From positions 3,100,001-3,164,000 of the forward strand of contig VNWV01000002.1 of NCBI GenBank assembly GCA_009801085.1: 64,000 nucleotides of DNA. Reading direction: 5' to 3'. The notes under the pieces are model-generated. The model saw only the letters and a program-made list of their open reading frames with translations. It was not told the DNA's origin and ran no database searches. This DNA is from Lasiodiplodia sp. COLG20. Lineage: Eukaryota; Ascomycota; Dothideomycetes; Botryosphaeriales; Botryosphaeriaceae. The position numbers and the translations under genes are program-made. The first letter of the stretch is position 1, and the number at the start of each line of letters is the position of its first letter. This document shows, piece after piece, positions 46,446 to 57,448 of this stretch.

Positions 46446-48159
46446 TCATTGAAATTCCCTAGGTTGGGTTGCGTGCGGGCCGGCTCTGGTGGGTGGCAAA
46501 CTTGGTCCACCATGGACGGACGTGCCCGCCTGACTCTCGACGTCAACTAGCGGTATGAAGTCGCCGTCGTCCTCGCCCTTTGGTCGGTTTGAGAGCTGGC
46601 TGCCTTTTGGCATAGCGTTGTTGCTGCTGCCGCCAAACTTGGAGCTGAATCCTGATGAGGATTGCCCATAGGACTTGTCCTTGGTTGTTTGGCCCATGAC
46701 CTTGGGCATCCATTGCATCAGCAACGCACGTATAGCCGGCATCTGGTGGTTGTTGTTAGCTTTGATCGGATTCTGGAATACCACACACGAAGACTTACGC
46801 ATGCGCATATCATGCCAACATGGATTTCAATGGTGGACCAATACCCAACAGGGGTGTAATCCCCTAAACTAGTAAGCATGCGGCTAACATGGAAAGAGCG
46901 GGGCTGAACTCACAGGTCAAGTTCTGCGTGCTACCGAACTGGATCAGGACCTGAAGGCGGAGAATACTGACGATGGTAACGCTGGAACTGGAGTCAGACG
47001 TCTACTTCATGATATTTTGGTGTAGGCCACACTCACAAGAAGCCAACAGAGAACATGAGAAGCAGCAGGAACTTCTTGCGCTTGTTTAGCTGCAGTTGCC
47101 ACAGCTGAGGCATTGGGAGGATGATGACGATCACGTCCAGAACAACGTTTAGCGCTGCGCTAGACCATCCCTGAGCGTTGATGTTGTTGCAGGTTCCTTC
47201 ATGTTCATCGTCCCACTGCAGCCAGGCGTATCGAATCGGACGACATTGGAAGATAGAGACCAGGACGAAGGCTATGGCATAGCCAACGCAGAGTCCGATG
47301 ACGACGTACACGACCCGGCGAAAGCCCTTTTCAGGAAAGATGCGCAGGTAGAAGAGCAAGATGGATACCTTCAGGAGTGGGAGTGCGGAGAGATACAGAT
47401 CCTCGTCGAAGTAGTAGATCTGGACTTTGGATAAGCAGGCTGCGGAGTTGAGCTATAGATGGACTCACGTAGAGGATGTGAGTAATGTTCTCAAAAGGAA
47501 TTGTCCAAATGTCCCTCCCAAGACCAAGATTTGCCACTAACCACTCGATTAGCTGCGAAGTTTGCCTTTCTAATCTCGGGGATGCTTACGGACGACCGAA
47601 AGGCAAGTCAGCGGCGCAACAAGAACGACGACGACAGTCATCATAGCATCGTCCCAACCGAGCGTGCCGCCGAATTTGGGAAGTCGAGCTATCATGCGGA
47701 GGACATAGGCAATCAATGCAAAGATGCCGCCAACAATACCGGAAACGGACACAGATTTGGTCCTGTCCCGTATCGGAGCGCCACAGAGCGTCTGAGTGGC
47801 ATTTTTGGTGCCTGAATACGTCAGCAGAGAACACGGGTACCGAGATTCGCGACGACGTACTCAATTGCTCTTTGACTTTGCAGGTCGTCACAACGCACAG
47901 CTCGATCTGGGCATTGAGGGTTGAGTTCGAGCAGCTGCATTCGGTATCGGTCAGTCCGCATGGCGATGCGGCGATGTTTTTCTCGAGGCAGAGCAACTGG
48001 AGCTGTGTCAGTACCTACGGACGTAACAAGGCGGGGAGCTCAACGCACTCCGCACGCCGGCATAACCGAGACGATCTGTTGCAGTTCGGCGGCGCTGGCA
48101 GCATGGACTGTGGGGATTACGGCCGCCAATAGGGCTGACAACCACAGAGCGAGCTTCAT
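46446..48159 (-). CDS. CFEM-domain seven-helix receptor (PTH11-like, fungal rhodopsin domain)
   Basis: Eight exons: 48159-48049, 47996-47861, 47811-47590, 47536-47469, 47419-47037, 46981-46914, 46863-46799, 46742-46446; 449 residues, all junctions in frame with introns of 49-56 nt. A signal peptide (MKLALWLSALLAAVIPTVHA) precedes a CFEM domain with eight cysteines at 36, 40, 50, 57, 59, 71, 76 and 92. Seven hydrophobic helices follow (GIVGGIFALIAYVL, MMTVVVVLVAPLTCL, ... LLLMFSVGFFVTIVSILRL), with the loop motifs GWDDAMM and FYLRIFPEKGFRR of the fungal rhodopsin/PTH11 family. The cytoplasmic tail is Ser/Gly-rich. Such receptors sit in the plasma membrane; PTH11 of the rice blast fungus senses surface cues, but the ligand here is unknown. 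Confidence 0.92.
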
Positions 48160-51100
48160 CTTGAAGCAGCCAGCTGAGGACTTCGTTGGTAACCCGAGGG
48201 ATCCCGCTACGGATTCGCAGGCGGCAACGGGTAGAAAAGACCCTTGGGCTCTGTCCAACTAAGCCGATCGTCGCTGGCCCCTTGCGCGGCCATGGTCCTT
48301 CTGGATGGGGGGATTGCGAAGGGCTGAAATGACTCGGACATAGCTTCTCAAGGCCTGCCTTGCCTCACGGCTGGCCTGTGGATTACGTCGGGGCTGTCGG
48401 GAGCAGGGTCTGATCCTGTAGCCGGGGCCGTGGAGGCAGCAGAGGCACGCCATTGCCGTGGGCCAGTCGAGAAAGGATCAACATGCCCAAGGGTTCCAAT
48501 GAAGGCAGTGAACGGGCGTGCGGGTGCTCATCGACGCCTTGGCGCCGCATCCACCAGGCAGGGAGCACCGCGCTCGAGTAATTTGCCGACTCGTGGAACA
48601 CCGGTGTTCTGCCTTAAGCTCGGAATGAGGAATGAGATAGACGTTGAACGGCGACTTCCAGTCTAAGTGATCAGCAGCGGGTCCCTTTTCCACCGGCCAG
48701 GCACGCAAACCGTTGTCCCGGAGCGCACGCGCGCATGGCTTACCCGGAACTCGGCGCCAGGGGGTGTCCACGCCGCCCACTGTGCCCCTTGCGCCGAGTC
48801 ATTGCCTGCCTCGATTCGGCCACAAATCCTTCAGCCCGCCGCATTCCGCCCGCCAATCTGTTGCCTTGTCCGCTCACCGTCTGCTTGTGCCCGACCTCCA
48901 CAGACCTCAACCGGCCACGCATGCCGTATCCACATCCACCACCATTGTATCTGTTCCCTCGGCGCACGCTCCCCCGCCCTTACCATCGCTGATCTGAATC
49001 TCATCACTTGGTCGTTAATCTCACGGACTTGCTACCCATCTCGGGACTTGCTTCCCTGGACCCATGCCGGAGAAACCTCGTCTGCCATGTGGCATCGCTG
49101 CCAGCACCCTGGAGCCGCAACCTGGGCTTGAGAGTGTTCAAAGCACCTATTGGAACGCAATGGTGCCACGGTGATGCTGCCGCTCACGCCATTCTCTCCG
49201 ACCCGTTGCGGCTGAAACCCACTTCAGTCTTAAACTCGGGCCTGATGGTTTGCCGGTCCCGTGTTGCTGGGCTTATCATGCCGGCAGTTGTTGTTCGGTG
49301 TGTGTTCCACTGTAAAATCGGTCAGGGTCTCCGCAAAGGCCGTTCCCTCCGTCCTGATTCAAGAGCTGGCCCTTCTGCTGGTGTGGATGGCATGCACTCT
49401 TTGCACACTCAGGTTGTTAGACTTGATCACAACGCCTATATTGTCCAGACTCACCTACTTGCAATGTAAGAGCACTGAAGACCTATTCACACTACAGGGG
49501 CGGGCCGGAAAGTTAAGTGAATCTACGAAAATAACCTCAGCAGTCGAAAGTTTCAGAACAACAACATTTGCACAGAGCCTTTTTTTGATCGGCTTTGTGA
49601 TCAACTTTCCCGACGGCGTCAACGGCGATCCCGCGTTTCAACGTCCATCGACCCGTGGCTATCGCCTGTGCTTGAACGCGCTGGTCACCAACGGCTACTT
49701 CTTCACGTGTAGGATTGCACCCCTGCCTGAAGTCACCTCGGCAATCGGACGGATTTGTACGGCACGAGCGCGGAGTATTGGCCTTGATTGACGGAGTTAT
49801 GGGTGTCATCTGGACCGGGAAGCTGATCTTCTGAGAACAACTTTTCTGCATTAGGAAGAGCGGGATGGCCGTGCGCATCCTTCTGGACGGTGTACAAATA
49901 GCCTTGAGACCTGTGTCCGCAGGTCGTTACGTCTTGCTCTCCAAGCCGAGCAACCGGCTATCGGACTCGCTCACTTCCGTATCGGATCCGAGTCATCACT
50001 CTCAGAAGTTTGGCTTTCACCTCACCGGCACCGGTCATCTTCCGCTCGAGACCTTGGCACGACATGGGTTCGAAAGGAAGAAGCGTTCAAATTTGAAGTT
50101 ACGGCGGGGTGCATTGCCAAGCGCTTACATGTGGTGATCACGGAAACCGAATTACCACTTTGGTCAACTACGGCATTCCGGCTACAGAGAGGACGCATCA
50201 TTCGCTCGCTTATCCACGAATCGGTGTAGCGATCACCCGGTATGAATTTTCTCACGGTGATCTCCAAAGCTGCACCGTGCTGCAAGAGCATGCATGACGT
50301 TATCAAGAGCTCCCTCGTCGAGCATGACGAAATGAGTGACTTGACATATAATGAGCGGCAGGGGAGATTCTACAAGGCCGGCCAACAGAGCTCACACCTT
50401 CACTGCTGTAGGTGCCTGGAGATTTACGACCCCTTCTACTATTTCTACATCCTTTCTTGGCTAGGTCTACATCACTCTTCTATATGGCACCGCCAGCGCG
50501 TGTATCCATGCTGTACTCCCCTGTACTTTGCGCAGAGACGAGTACTCTACTGACTATAGGCAATCGTTTTACACCATTGCCGTCCTCGAGCATTTCGTAC
50601 GCCACACTTTGTCACTAATATATGTTATTTCATATTGTTTCTTCAACCCGCCAACATTCTCTTCACCGCTCGCTCCAAGCTAAGGTTGCTGAATCCCGAT
50701 GTACTGGATGATCGCTCCAGAAAAGACTTCAAGAGAAACCCCCCACCAGCCGACGTGGCTGGTAGGCCTTGCACGGCAAGGTTCAGTACATGTAGTGGGG
50801 ATGACGGCGGTGAGTGCAACAGCTGTCGATTCGGAGATATAGCTAGATCAAGCAGCCGCCATGCTGGCCATCCACTTCTCTCCACGGTCGCTCAGACCTA
50901 CTTCATCAACTTTAATATACCCATCGAATTCGATTCGCTCCGGGAGGTTTCTTCGAACGTCGTTGTCCTTATATGTGCGCATCATAACAGTCGGCCCGAG
51001 TCTATATGTGCGCGCATCTTATACATGGTATTTCGTGTTCGCGTTTCATACGCCTCGCCAGGCCGACCTGTGGGGCGAGGGTACAAGAGCTCGAGGAGAC

Positions 51101-51834
51101 GTGAAGTGCGCAGTCAGTGGTGCTTGTGCTGCTTGGTGCGAGCCGTCAGGGCGATATGCAGCCAGCCGTTGGGTTACGTATGTATCCTTTGACAGTGGCC
51201 TTGGTGCGATGTGCTAGGCGAGCAAATCCCCGTCGCTGCAGTCCGTTTAACCTTAAACGCCACCATATGGCGAATGCGCTAGGTATCCCGCCAGAAGGTG
51301 AGTCTGCGTTCGATTTGTCAGACCAGCTTCTCTGCTGTGTCTTCGAGTTTCCAGAAGGCGCATCCTTCAGCAGCCAAGCTCTCGGCATTCCTGTGCCACT
51401 GACGCACCACCCCACCGTTTGCACATTCCACCTCCAGAACCACGGATGAAGATTCTTAGGCCAAGACCTTCTAAGAGCATCATGGTCAGAATGAATCATC
51501 TCAAACCGATGCTTTTCGTCCGCGGGATTAATCACTACTCCATATTCGACCAGCCGTCTGAAGGGAAAATAGTAAGCGCCAAGCCAAGCTGCGAGAAGAA
51601 GAAACGGTATATAAGAGAAGCAAGACAGTCTGTTATTCACGGCATTGCAGCATCACTGGGGAGTTCTCAGATCAAAATCAGTTCCCTCACGACCATTCTA
51701 CATTTTTCAAGTCCACAGCTCCAGCCTATCAAACAACGCTTCCCAACCGACCAATACGCCACTCCCGCCACTGGTTTGAACAGAGCGCTACCAGAGAAGA
51801 AGAAGAAGAAGAAGAAGAAGAAGAAGAACCCAAA
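48160..51834. other. Intergenic region, 3.7 kb
   Basis: Divergent genes flank this stretch. No frame shows a family signature; the longest (50635-51192 plus, 51146-51640 minus) do not resolve into a plausible exon chain. No inverted-repeat ends or RNA genes recognised. The right end is the promoter and leader of the dehydrogenase and includes a GAA run. Confidence 0.45.
51796..51828 (+). repeat. (GAA)11 microsatellite in the 5' leader
   Basis: Eleven uninterrupted GAA units end 6 bp before the ATG of the short-chain dehydrogenase at 51835. Confidence 0.9.
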
Positions 51835-52926
51835 ATGACATCCACGCACCCCTGGCCCAATCTCACCAAGACGACGCACCGCACCGAGTACGCGGCCATC
51901 TCGCCGCTCAACCCGGCCAACTCGCACGCGGGCAAGACGGTCGTCGTCACGGCCGGCGCGACGGGCGTCGGCCTGTTCATCTCGCGGGGCTTCCTGCGCG
52001 CCGGGGCCCGCACCGTCGTCCTGCTCGCGCGGCGCGAGGCCGTGCTGGCCGAGGCGGCGGCGGGGCTGCGCGACGAGTTTGGCGAAAAGAGTAGTAGTGA
52101 CGACGGCGGGGCGGCTGTCGACAAGGTGCTGACCTATGCCGTGGACATCACCGACGAGGGCCGCGTCAACGACGTCTTTGCCGACGTCCGACGGCGCATC
52201 AACGCCGATGACAACGGGGAAGAAGCAAACAAGAAGTCAGAGTTGCACCGTCGTCGTGACATCGACGTCCTCGTCCTCTCGGCCGCGTACGTCGACCACG
52301 GCCTCCCCGTGCTGGGCTACACCCAGCAGTCTCTGCGCGCCTCGTTCGAGACCAACGTCATCGGCAACCTCAACGTCGTGCGCGCCTTCGTGCCCGAGGC
52401 CGCCTACATGCCTGTGGCCGACATGAGCGGCGAGGTGCGCGCCCCCGTCCGCACAGCACCACCACCACCACCACCCCTCGCGACCTCAGGAGCCGCCTCC
52501 ACCTCCTCCGACCGCGTCATCATCGCCATCGCCGACGTCATGTCCTACACCCTCTTCCCGACGCAGTCCCTCTACGGCGCCTCCAAGCTGCCCTTCCACG
52601 CCTTCATGCTGCGCCACCTCGACGCCGAGCTGCGCCAGCTCTCTGCCACCGCTTCTCCCACCTCTCACCAGCCCGTCCGCGCCCACGCCCTCCACCCTGG
52701 CGCCCTGCTCACGCCCGCCGGCGTCGACATCGGCTTCACCGAGCAGATGTTCCCCTGGGACGACCCGTCGCTGCCGGGAGGCTTCGCCACCTGGCTGGCG
52801 AGCGACGCGGCGCGCTTTCTGCGGGGGCGGTTCGTGCACGCGACGTGGGACGTCAACGAGCTGGTCGGGATGCGGGACAGGTTCGAGGAGGACGGGGATT
52901 TGGCAGAGTTGGTGTTGAAGGTCTGA
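51835..52926 (+). CDS. Short-chain dehydrogenase/reductase (SDR)
   Basis: Single exon, 363 residues, longer than classical SDRs (about 250-300). The NAD(P)-binding motif TAGATGVG is at 39-46 with strand VVLLARRE (61-68), where Arg66/Arg67 suggest NADP preference. Asp104 in YAVDITD contacts adenine. The structural Asn of NNAG is replaced (LVLSAAY, 147-152), but the catalytic tetrad is otherwise present: Asn174 (FETNVIG), Ser237 (ADVMS), Tyr247 and Lys251 (YGASK). Two inserted segments rich in charged residues (about 82-96 and 122-140) and a Pro-rich stretch (about 204-215) lengthen the chain. Substrate unknown; no partner enzyme next to it. Confidence 0.9.
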   Translation: MTSTHPWPNLTKTTHRTEYAAISPLNPANSHAGKTVVVTAGATGVGLFISRGFLRAGARTVVLLARREAVLAEAAAGLRDEFGEKSSSDDGGAAVDKVLTYAVDITDEGRVNDVFADVRRRINADDNGEEANKKSELHRRRDIDVLVLSAAYVDHGLPVLGYTQQSLRASFETNVIGNLNVVRAFVPEAAYMPVADMSGEVRAPVRTAPPPPPPLATSGAASTSSDRVIIAIADVMSYTLFPTQSLYGASKLPFHAFMLRHLDAELRQLSATASPTSHQPVRAHALHPGALLTPAGVDIGFTEQMFPWDDPSLPGGFATWLASDAARFLRGRFVHATWDVNELVGMRDRFEEDGDLAELVLKV

Positions 52927-54231
52927 AAGCTAAATAGAAAAAAAAAAGTCAATAATCGAGCGCGGGAGGGAAAGATGATTGGGGGAACAGGGGAGAGGGA
53001 GAGAGAGAGATTGGCGAAGGAGATGGGGAAGCGGGAAGGGAGGGATATAGGCGTAAAACCTAAAAATCCAATTCATGTTGGGTTGAAGATGCCCAACCAC
53101 CACCACTCGCTAGGATAAAATGCAAACTTTTTTTTTCTATCACAAAGATCTAAATTCTTTAATCGCTATAACATTCCACGGGAATAAGATCTATGCATGT
53201 TTTACGGCTATAATAGAAATGAAGCTTTCAGATATTAATAGGGATAAGAGTTTATTTTTTACAGAAACCTTGATATGCACAGTCCAAGAGTTCAGCTGCG
53301 TTCTAGCGAGTGGTGGTAAAGTATTTTGACACGATATGATTTGAATTTAGTCCCTGTCACTGGAAATGTTTCAGACACATACACCAGTTAGCTTTTCTTT
53401 TCAAAAATTTTTCGACATGCTTGTTCGTCAATTGTCAGATATTTCTTATCAAGCGAACTTGATTGGACTGGTGTATGGATAGTTGAAGGTTACCTAACAG
53501 CATTCTGTCAAAGTGTTGTAAAGTATGACAAAAGCTCCTCAAAACGTACCATCTGGAATGTCTCTACAGCCCCCTCTCGCAGCCGATGGCTAGCGCAAAG
53601 AATAGCAGGGCTTAAGAACATAGCGTAACTATGCCCCAGCTCCGCCTTAGAAAAATAACATACGTGGGTGGCTGAAGCTATCGTCCGGATGTGTATGTAG
53701 AATTAAAAATTCGACATTCTCGTCCCGACGATAGCTTCAACTACTCATGACATGAGCAAAAAATAAAGCCATCGGCTACAAGAGGGGACTGTAGACCATT
53801 AATCTGTCATGAACGTGCGTTCTCGACATGGTTTACTAACTGACCAGGTCTGAATAATCGCTAAGCACGTTCATTCCAGAACCTCTTTTGCCACCGGAAA
53901 GGTCCACATTGATGGAGTGGTGCGATGGGTTGAGCCAACTCCAAACATAATTAGTGAAAAGCACCTTCGCAAAATGAAAAGTTTTCTTTGGAATCACGAG
54001 GCCCTAATCATATGCACGTCCAGCAAAGAGCCTAGCAGGTTTACTATGGAAAAGCTAATCAACCGTGACCCTTTGATTTCAATGAACCCCGTATAACACT
54101 CTCGTAATAATGTCCACAGGTGACTTCTACGTCAGTCGTAGAAATAGCCATCGTGAAACTGAGCTTGAACTTCGTTATCATGAACGTCGTTGTCGTGAGA
54201 ACCCGGGTTGAACCCAGGATGGGGCCGGAAT
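52927..54231. other. AT-rich intergenic region with GA repeat and MITE
   Basis: About 1.3 kb between convergent genes. A GA-rich run occurs near 52989-53010; from about 53040 onward the DNA is AT-rich. The best-preserved MITE of the window lies at 53567-53791. Confidence 0.55.
53567..53791. mobile_element. MITE, copy 3 (225 bp, TA target duplication)
   Basis: The left end (53567-53591) and the reverse complement of the right end (53767-53791) match at 22 of 25 positions, and all three differences are C/T. TA lies on both sides (53565-53566 and 53792-53793). A subterminal palindrome pairs GAAGCTATCGTC (about 53672) with GACGATAGCTTC (about 53730). CAG-starting ends with TA duplication are typical of Tc1/mariner/pogo-type elements. 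It is non-coding, so it would need a transposase supplied elsewhere. Confidence 0.85.
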
Positions 54232-55449
54232 TTACCAGCCGGCAGCGTTGTCATCGCCACCAGAGTTGTCCCAGCTGCCACTGCCGTCGCCAGCAGCACC
54301 CGCGCCACTGTCGTTGTTCCAGGAGTCGCCGCCGCTGCCACCAGCACCACCAGCTGGAGCGTCTCCGGCCCAGTCGTTGGAGGTACCGCCGCCACCGTTC
54401 GAGTCCCAAGAGCCACCAGTCGCTCCACCAGAACCACCGGCAGAGTCCCAGCCACCGGAAGCCGAGCCGCCAAAGCCACTGTCGAAGCCACCGCCAAAGC
54501 CTCCTCCACCAGCCTCCATCTCCTGGGTCTTGGGGCACTTCTTCTTGGTGTGGCCCTTCTCCTTGCAGACGGAGCAGGTGATCTTAGACCAGTCCCTCTT
54601 CTTATCACAGTCGAAGAAGCCGTGGCCCTCCTCTCCACAGTTCTGGCAGAAGTTGCAGTCCTTGCCGATATGTCCAGTCTGACCGCACTTGTAGCTAAAA
54701 TGTATTAACGGAAGTTAGGTATCATTGGAGAAGGACACTGACCAAGTACGGCCGCTTCCACCAGCGGTAGGGTTGGTCGGGTTGACGCACTCGCTCTTGA
54801 GATGGCCGAGCTCGCCGCAGTTGAAGCAAGGGCGACCGCCGCCGCCGCCGCCGCCCTGGGGCGGGTTGGGGCATTCGGCCTTGCGGTGACCGAACCCGCC
54901 ACACCTGAAGCAGGCATTGCCGCCGCCGTTGGGACACTCGCTCTTGCGGTGACCGGGCTGGCCACAGTGGAAGCTGTAGATACAGTGAGCATTCTTGTCT
55001 GATCTAGGTAGCATCGATTGATAGCGTCCAACTTACCACTCCTGGCTGCCACCGCCGCCACCGCCCTTGGGAGGCTGGGGGCAATCGGCCTTCATGTGGC
55101 CGGGCTCACCACAGCTGTAGCAGGTACCATTCGAACCCTTGTTCTTGGAGGGAGCAGTGCTGGTGAAACCATTCTCGTCGTTCCAGCCGGCTTCCTCCTG
55201 CTGAGCAGCATCATCGTTGACTTGATCGCCCCAGTCGGCGACCTTGTCTTCCTGGACAGGCTTCTTCGCGGCAGCTTCCTTGGCTTCCTTGTCCTTCTTG
55301 GCCTTTTGGTGCTTCTTGCCGGCTTGGTGGGCGGGCCAATCCTTGCTCTCGATGTTGCGCTCACAGGTCTCGCACAAGGTGTACTTGGCCTCGACCGTCT
55401 TGTGAGGCTGGTAAGGGTTGCTCTCGAGCGGCGTGTAGATGTTCCGCAT
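54232..55449 (-). CDS. Gis2/CNBP-like CCHC zinc-knuckle protein with N-terminal U1-type finger
   Basis: Three exons: 55449-55037, 54973-54743, 54694-54232; 368 residues, both introns splitting a TG|C cysteine codon. Near residues 22-46 CETCERNIESKDWPAHQAGKKH has the C-x2-C...H-x5-H spacing of a U1/matrin-type zinc finger. A charged Lys/Ala/Glu linker follows. There are then CCHC knuckles (C-x2-C-x4-H-x4-C): CYSCGEPGHMKADC, CFHCGQPGHRKSEC, CFRCGGFGHRKAEC, CFNCGELGHLKSEC, CYKCGQTGHIGKDC, a variant CQNCGEEGHGFFDC, and CSVCKEKGHTKKKC. The tail of about 95 residues is Gly/Ser/Trp/Asp-rich. CNBP/Gis2 proteins bind single-stranded RNA or DNA and act in translation control; the extra finger and GW-rich tail suggest further RNA or protein contacts. 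Confidence 0.92.
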
Positions 55450-56351
55450 GGTTGCTGGTCGGCGCAGAGCCTGCCGGGAACCTCGAATGGGGTCTGATGA
55501 GCGCGTGGTCAGCTGGAGCGATCGAGGCAGACGAGCTTCGAGGACGAAAATGCGAAGTGTCGCGGATGTCTGCGTGTGCGAAGAAGCGGCATACCTGTCT
55601 GAGGGCACGAGCGACGACAAAATTGGCCGCGCAGGTCACTTGAAGCTTTGAGAGGGAAGTGGTGAGCGTGAGATGGTGAGGTAAGAGTTGTTGTTTAGCT
55701 ACTCAAGGAAATAAATGTATGGACTGTACGCAATGACGCGACGGTCTAACCGCTTTGGGACGTCGCAAACGCGCGACTTCCTCCAAGCAAACGCCTCCCG
55801 CATGCAGCAGGGACGTGCTACTTCCGATCCACGTTCAAAGCCTTCATCGTGCGCCCCATTCATTTTCATCCACGTGAAAAGGGTCCATGGCCTTCCTTCC
55901 TAGAAGCGCTGGAAGCGCTTCCTAGTCGGACGCCGACCTTCCAGCGCGAGCGTGTCCTGCCTCATCCAGAAAGCTCGCACCAGCTGCGAAAAGTCTCCAA
56001 TCCTTGGAATAATCTCCCCGCATGCGTACCCTCCGGCCCTAGTCCATCCAAAACTCGTTACAATGAACAATCATATTCAAGAACAGAACCTGCTTGAGGT
56101 TTATCGGCCACGCCTCGGGTCGGAGGAGGTCGTGTCGGCGAGCGCTCCCCTGCGCAATACGCTCTCCAGATCCCCTGCTGGATCTGGGCGCTTCTCTGCT
56201 GGCATCCGGCGGAGGAAAGCCCCTTTTGGTGACGGTTGTCTTGAAGTCTGGCGTGAGGGCGGTATAGTATAGACCCTGGTAGAATATCCCGGTCTCGTAT
56301 GAGAAAGAAAGATTGCATGCCGCCCCTTGCGGCTGCATTGACCCGTTGCGC
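55450..56351. other. Intergenic region
   Basis: About 0.9 kb: promoter and leader of the zinc-knuckle gene on the left and the 3' flank of a small membrane-protein gene on the right. Short frames only; no repeat or RNA gene recognised. Confidence 0.45.
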
Positions 56352-56747
56352 TCAGGCCACGCTCAGGCCTTGCGGAGGCGGAGCAACCGAAGCAAGCACG
56401 GCGAGATAGAGAACCCCGCCGCAGACCAAGAGGCCAATGAAGACGAGAAAAATGGCGGCCCACTGCGTAAAGGGCTTGTATTCAGCCAATAGCAGCTCCT
56501 GCGATTCCTCGTCGAAGATGTACTCTCGGCGATTGACGCGAGGGGCTGAAGGCGGCGGAATCGCGACAAGGAGAGGAACTTTGAGGTGTGTGCTCGACAT
56601 GCGAATAGGCATCAGTCCGCCCGTCTCAGTGCAGGTAGGGTACATCTGGGCCTTTGACGACTGTTAGTACCGCTGAGGTAAGCTCAGAAGGGCATGGTGT
56701 CATACATAGGCCATGGCAAGCTGTTGCTTCTCGGCGTGGGCGTCCAT
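56352..56747 (-). CDS. Small single-pass membrane protein, unknown
   Basis: Exon 1 is 56747-56706 (MDAHAEKQQLAMAY) and exon 2 ends at 56352. The intron donor is GTATGA with branch TACTAAC. Two acceptors six bases apart keep the frame: before 56651 (adds Ala-Gln) or before 56645; the product is 111-113 residues. The N-terminal half is soluble and carries YIFDEESQELLLAEYKPFTQ, which looks like a conserved amphipathic stretch. One hydrophobic helix (WAAIFLVFIGLLVCGGVLYLAVLASVA) sits near the C-terminus, giving a tail-anchor-like topology. Short tail-anchored proteins are often organelle-membrane components, but I cannot name the family. Confidence 0.65.
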
Positions 56748-57448
56748 TGTGTTTGTGAGGAGCAATCTTGTCGCTTCAACTAAATGAGTGACTGGGTTGT
56801 AGGAAAGTGCAGCGAGCGGTGGTACAGAAGAAAGTCTTGGGGCAAACTCTGAGTATTAAGTAGCAGGCAGAAGCATCAGAATAACATCAGACTAGTTGGG
56901 GTCGGACTTGGCGTGCGGATCGTGGGTTGGCCGTAACTTCAGCCCTGTGGCACAGCCCCTTGACCTCCGGGCACTAGCCCTCCCCCGAGCGCTTTAAAAA
57001 TTGCCTGGTTCGGTGGTGTTCACCCATGCACCATGTCGGGCACGACTCGGCCTATACATGGCCCGCCGGCGGATACGAGACTGGAACCGAAGGTAATTAA
57101 ACCTTGGAGACACATGGTGCAGAAAGGCGGGCTTAGAATGGGGCCGATGAGGACGTGGAGACGCTGCGCGTAGCACCGAGAGGAGCAGTCGCCGCAATTC
57201 AGGGCGGTGTGGTATGCACGGCGGAGCTCTCGCAGCGGCAGAGAAAAGGGTGTAGGTTGGGTTTCACGTTGGTGTCAAGCTTGCCCCAGCTTGGCTGTGG
57301 CTTGAGCGCTGCGCCGGCCGGGTCCCGCCAAGAGCCGGCGCTGCCGACTTGAGCGACCCAAATATAGGCCGACGAACCGTAAACAAGCGCCCACGCCCGC
57401 CCATTGCTCTCCCATCGCCAATACAATCTCGCCCACAGCCGCACCACA
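56748..57448. other. Shared promoter region of divergent genes
   Basis: About 0.7 kb between the small membrane-protein gene (minus) and Nnf1 (plus). The DNA next to Nnf1 is GC-rich. No element beyond that is recognised. Confidence 0.45.

Noticed and set aside
51146..51640. 164-codon minus-strand frame with a hydrophobic start
   Set aside because: After the first 30 residues it has no gene-like pattern; no family recognised and no exon partners.
54195..54225. tRNA B-box-like stretch (GGGTTGAACCC)
   Set aside because: No A box at the proper distance and no cloverleaf can be drawn; it is a small palindrome in the 3' flank of the zinc-knuckle gene.
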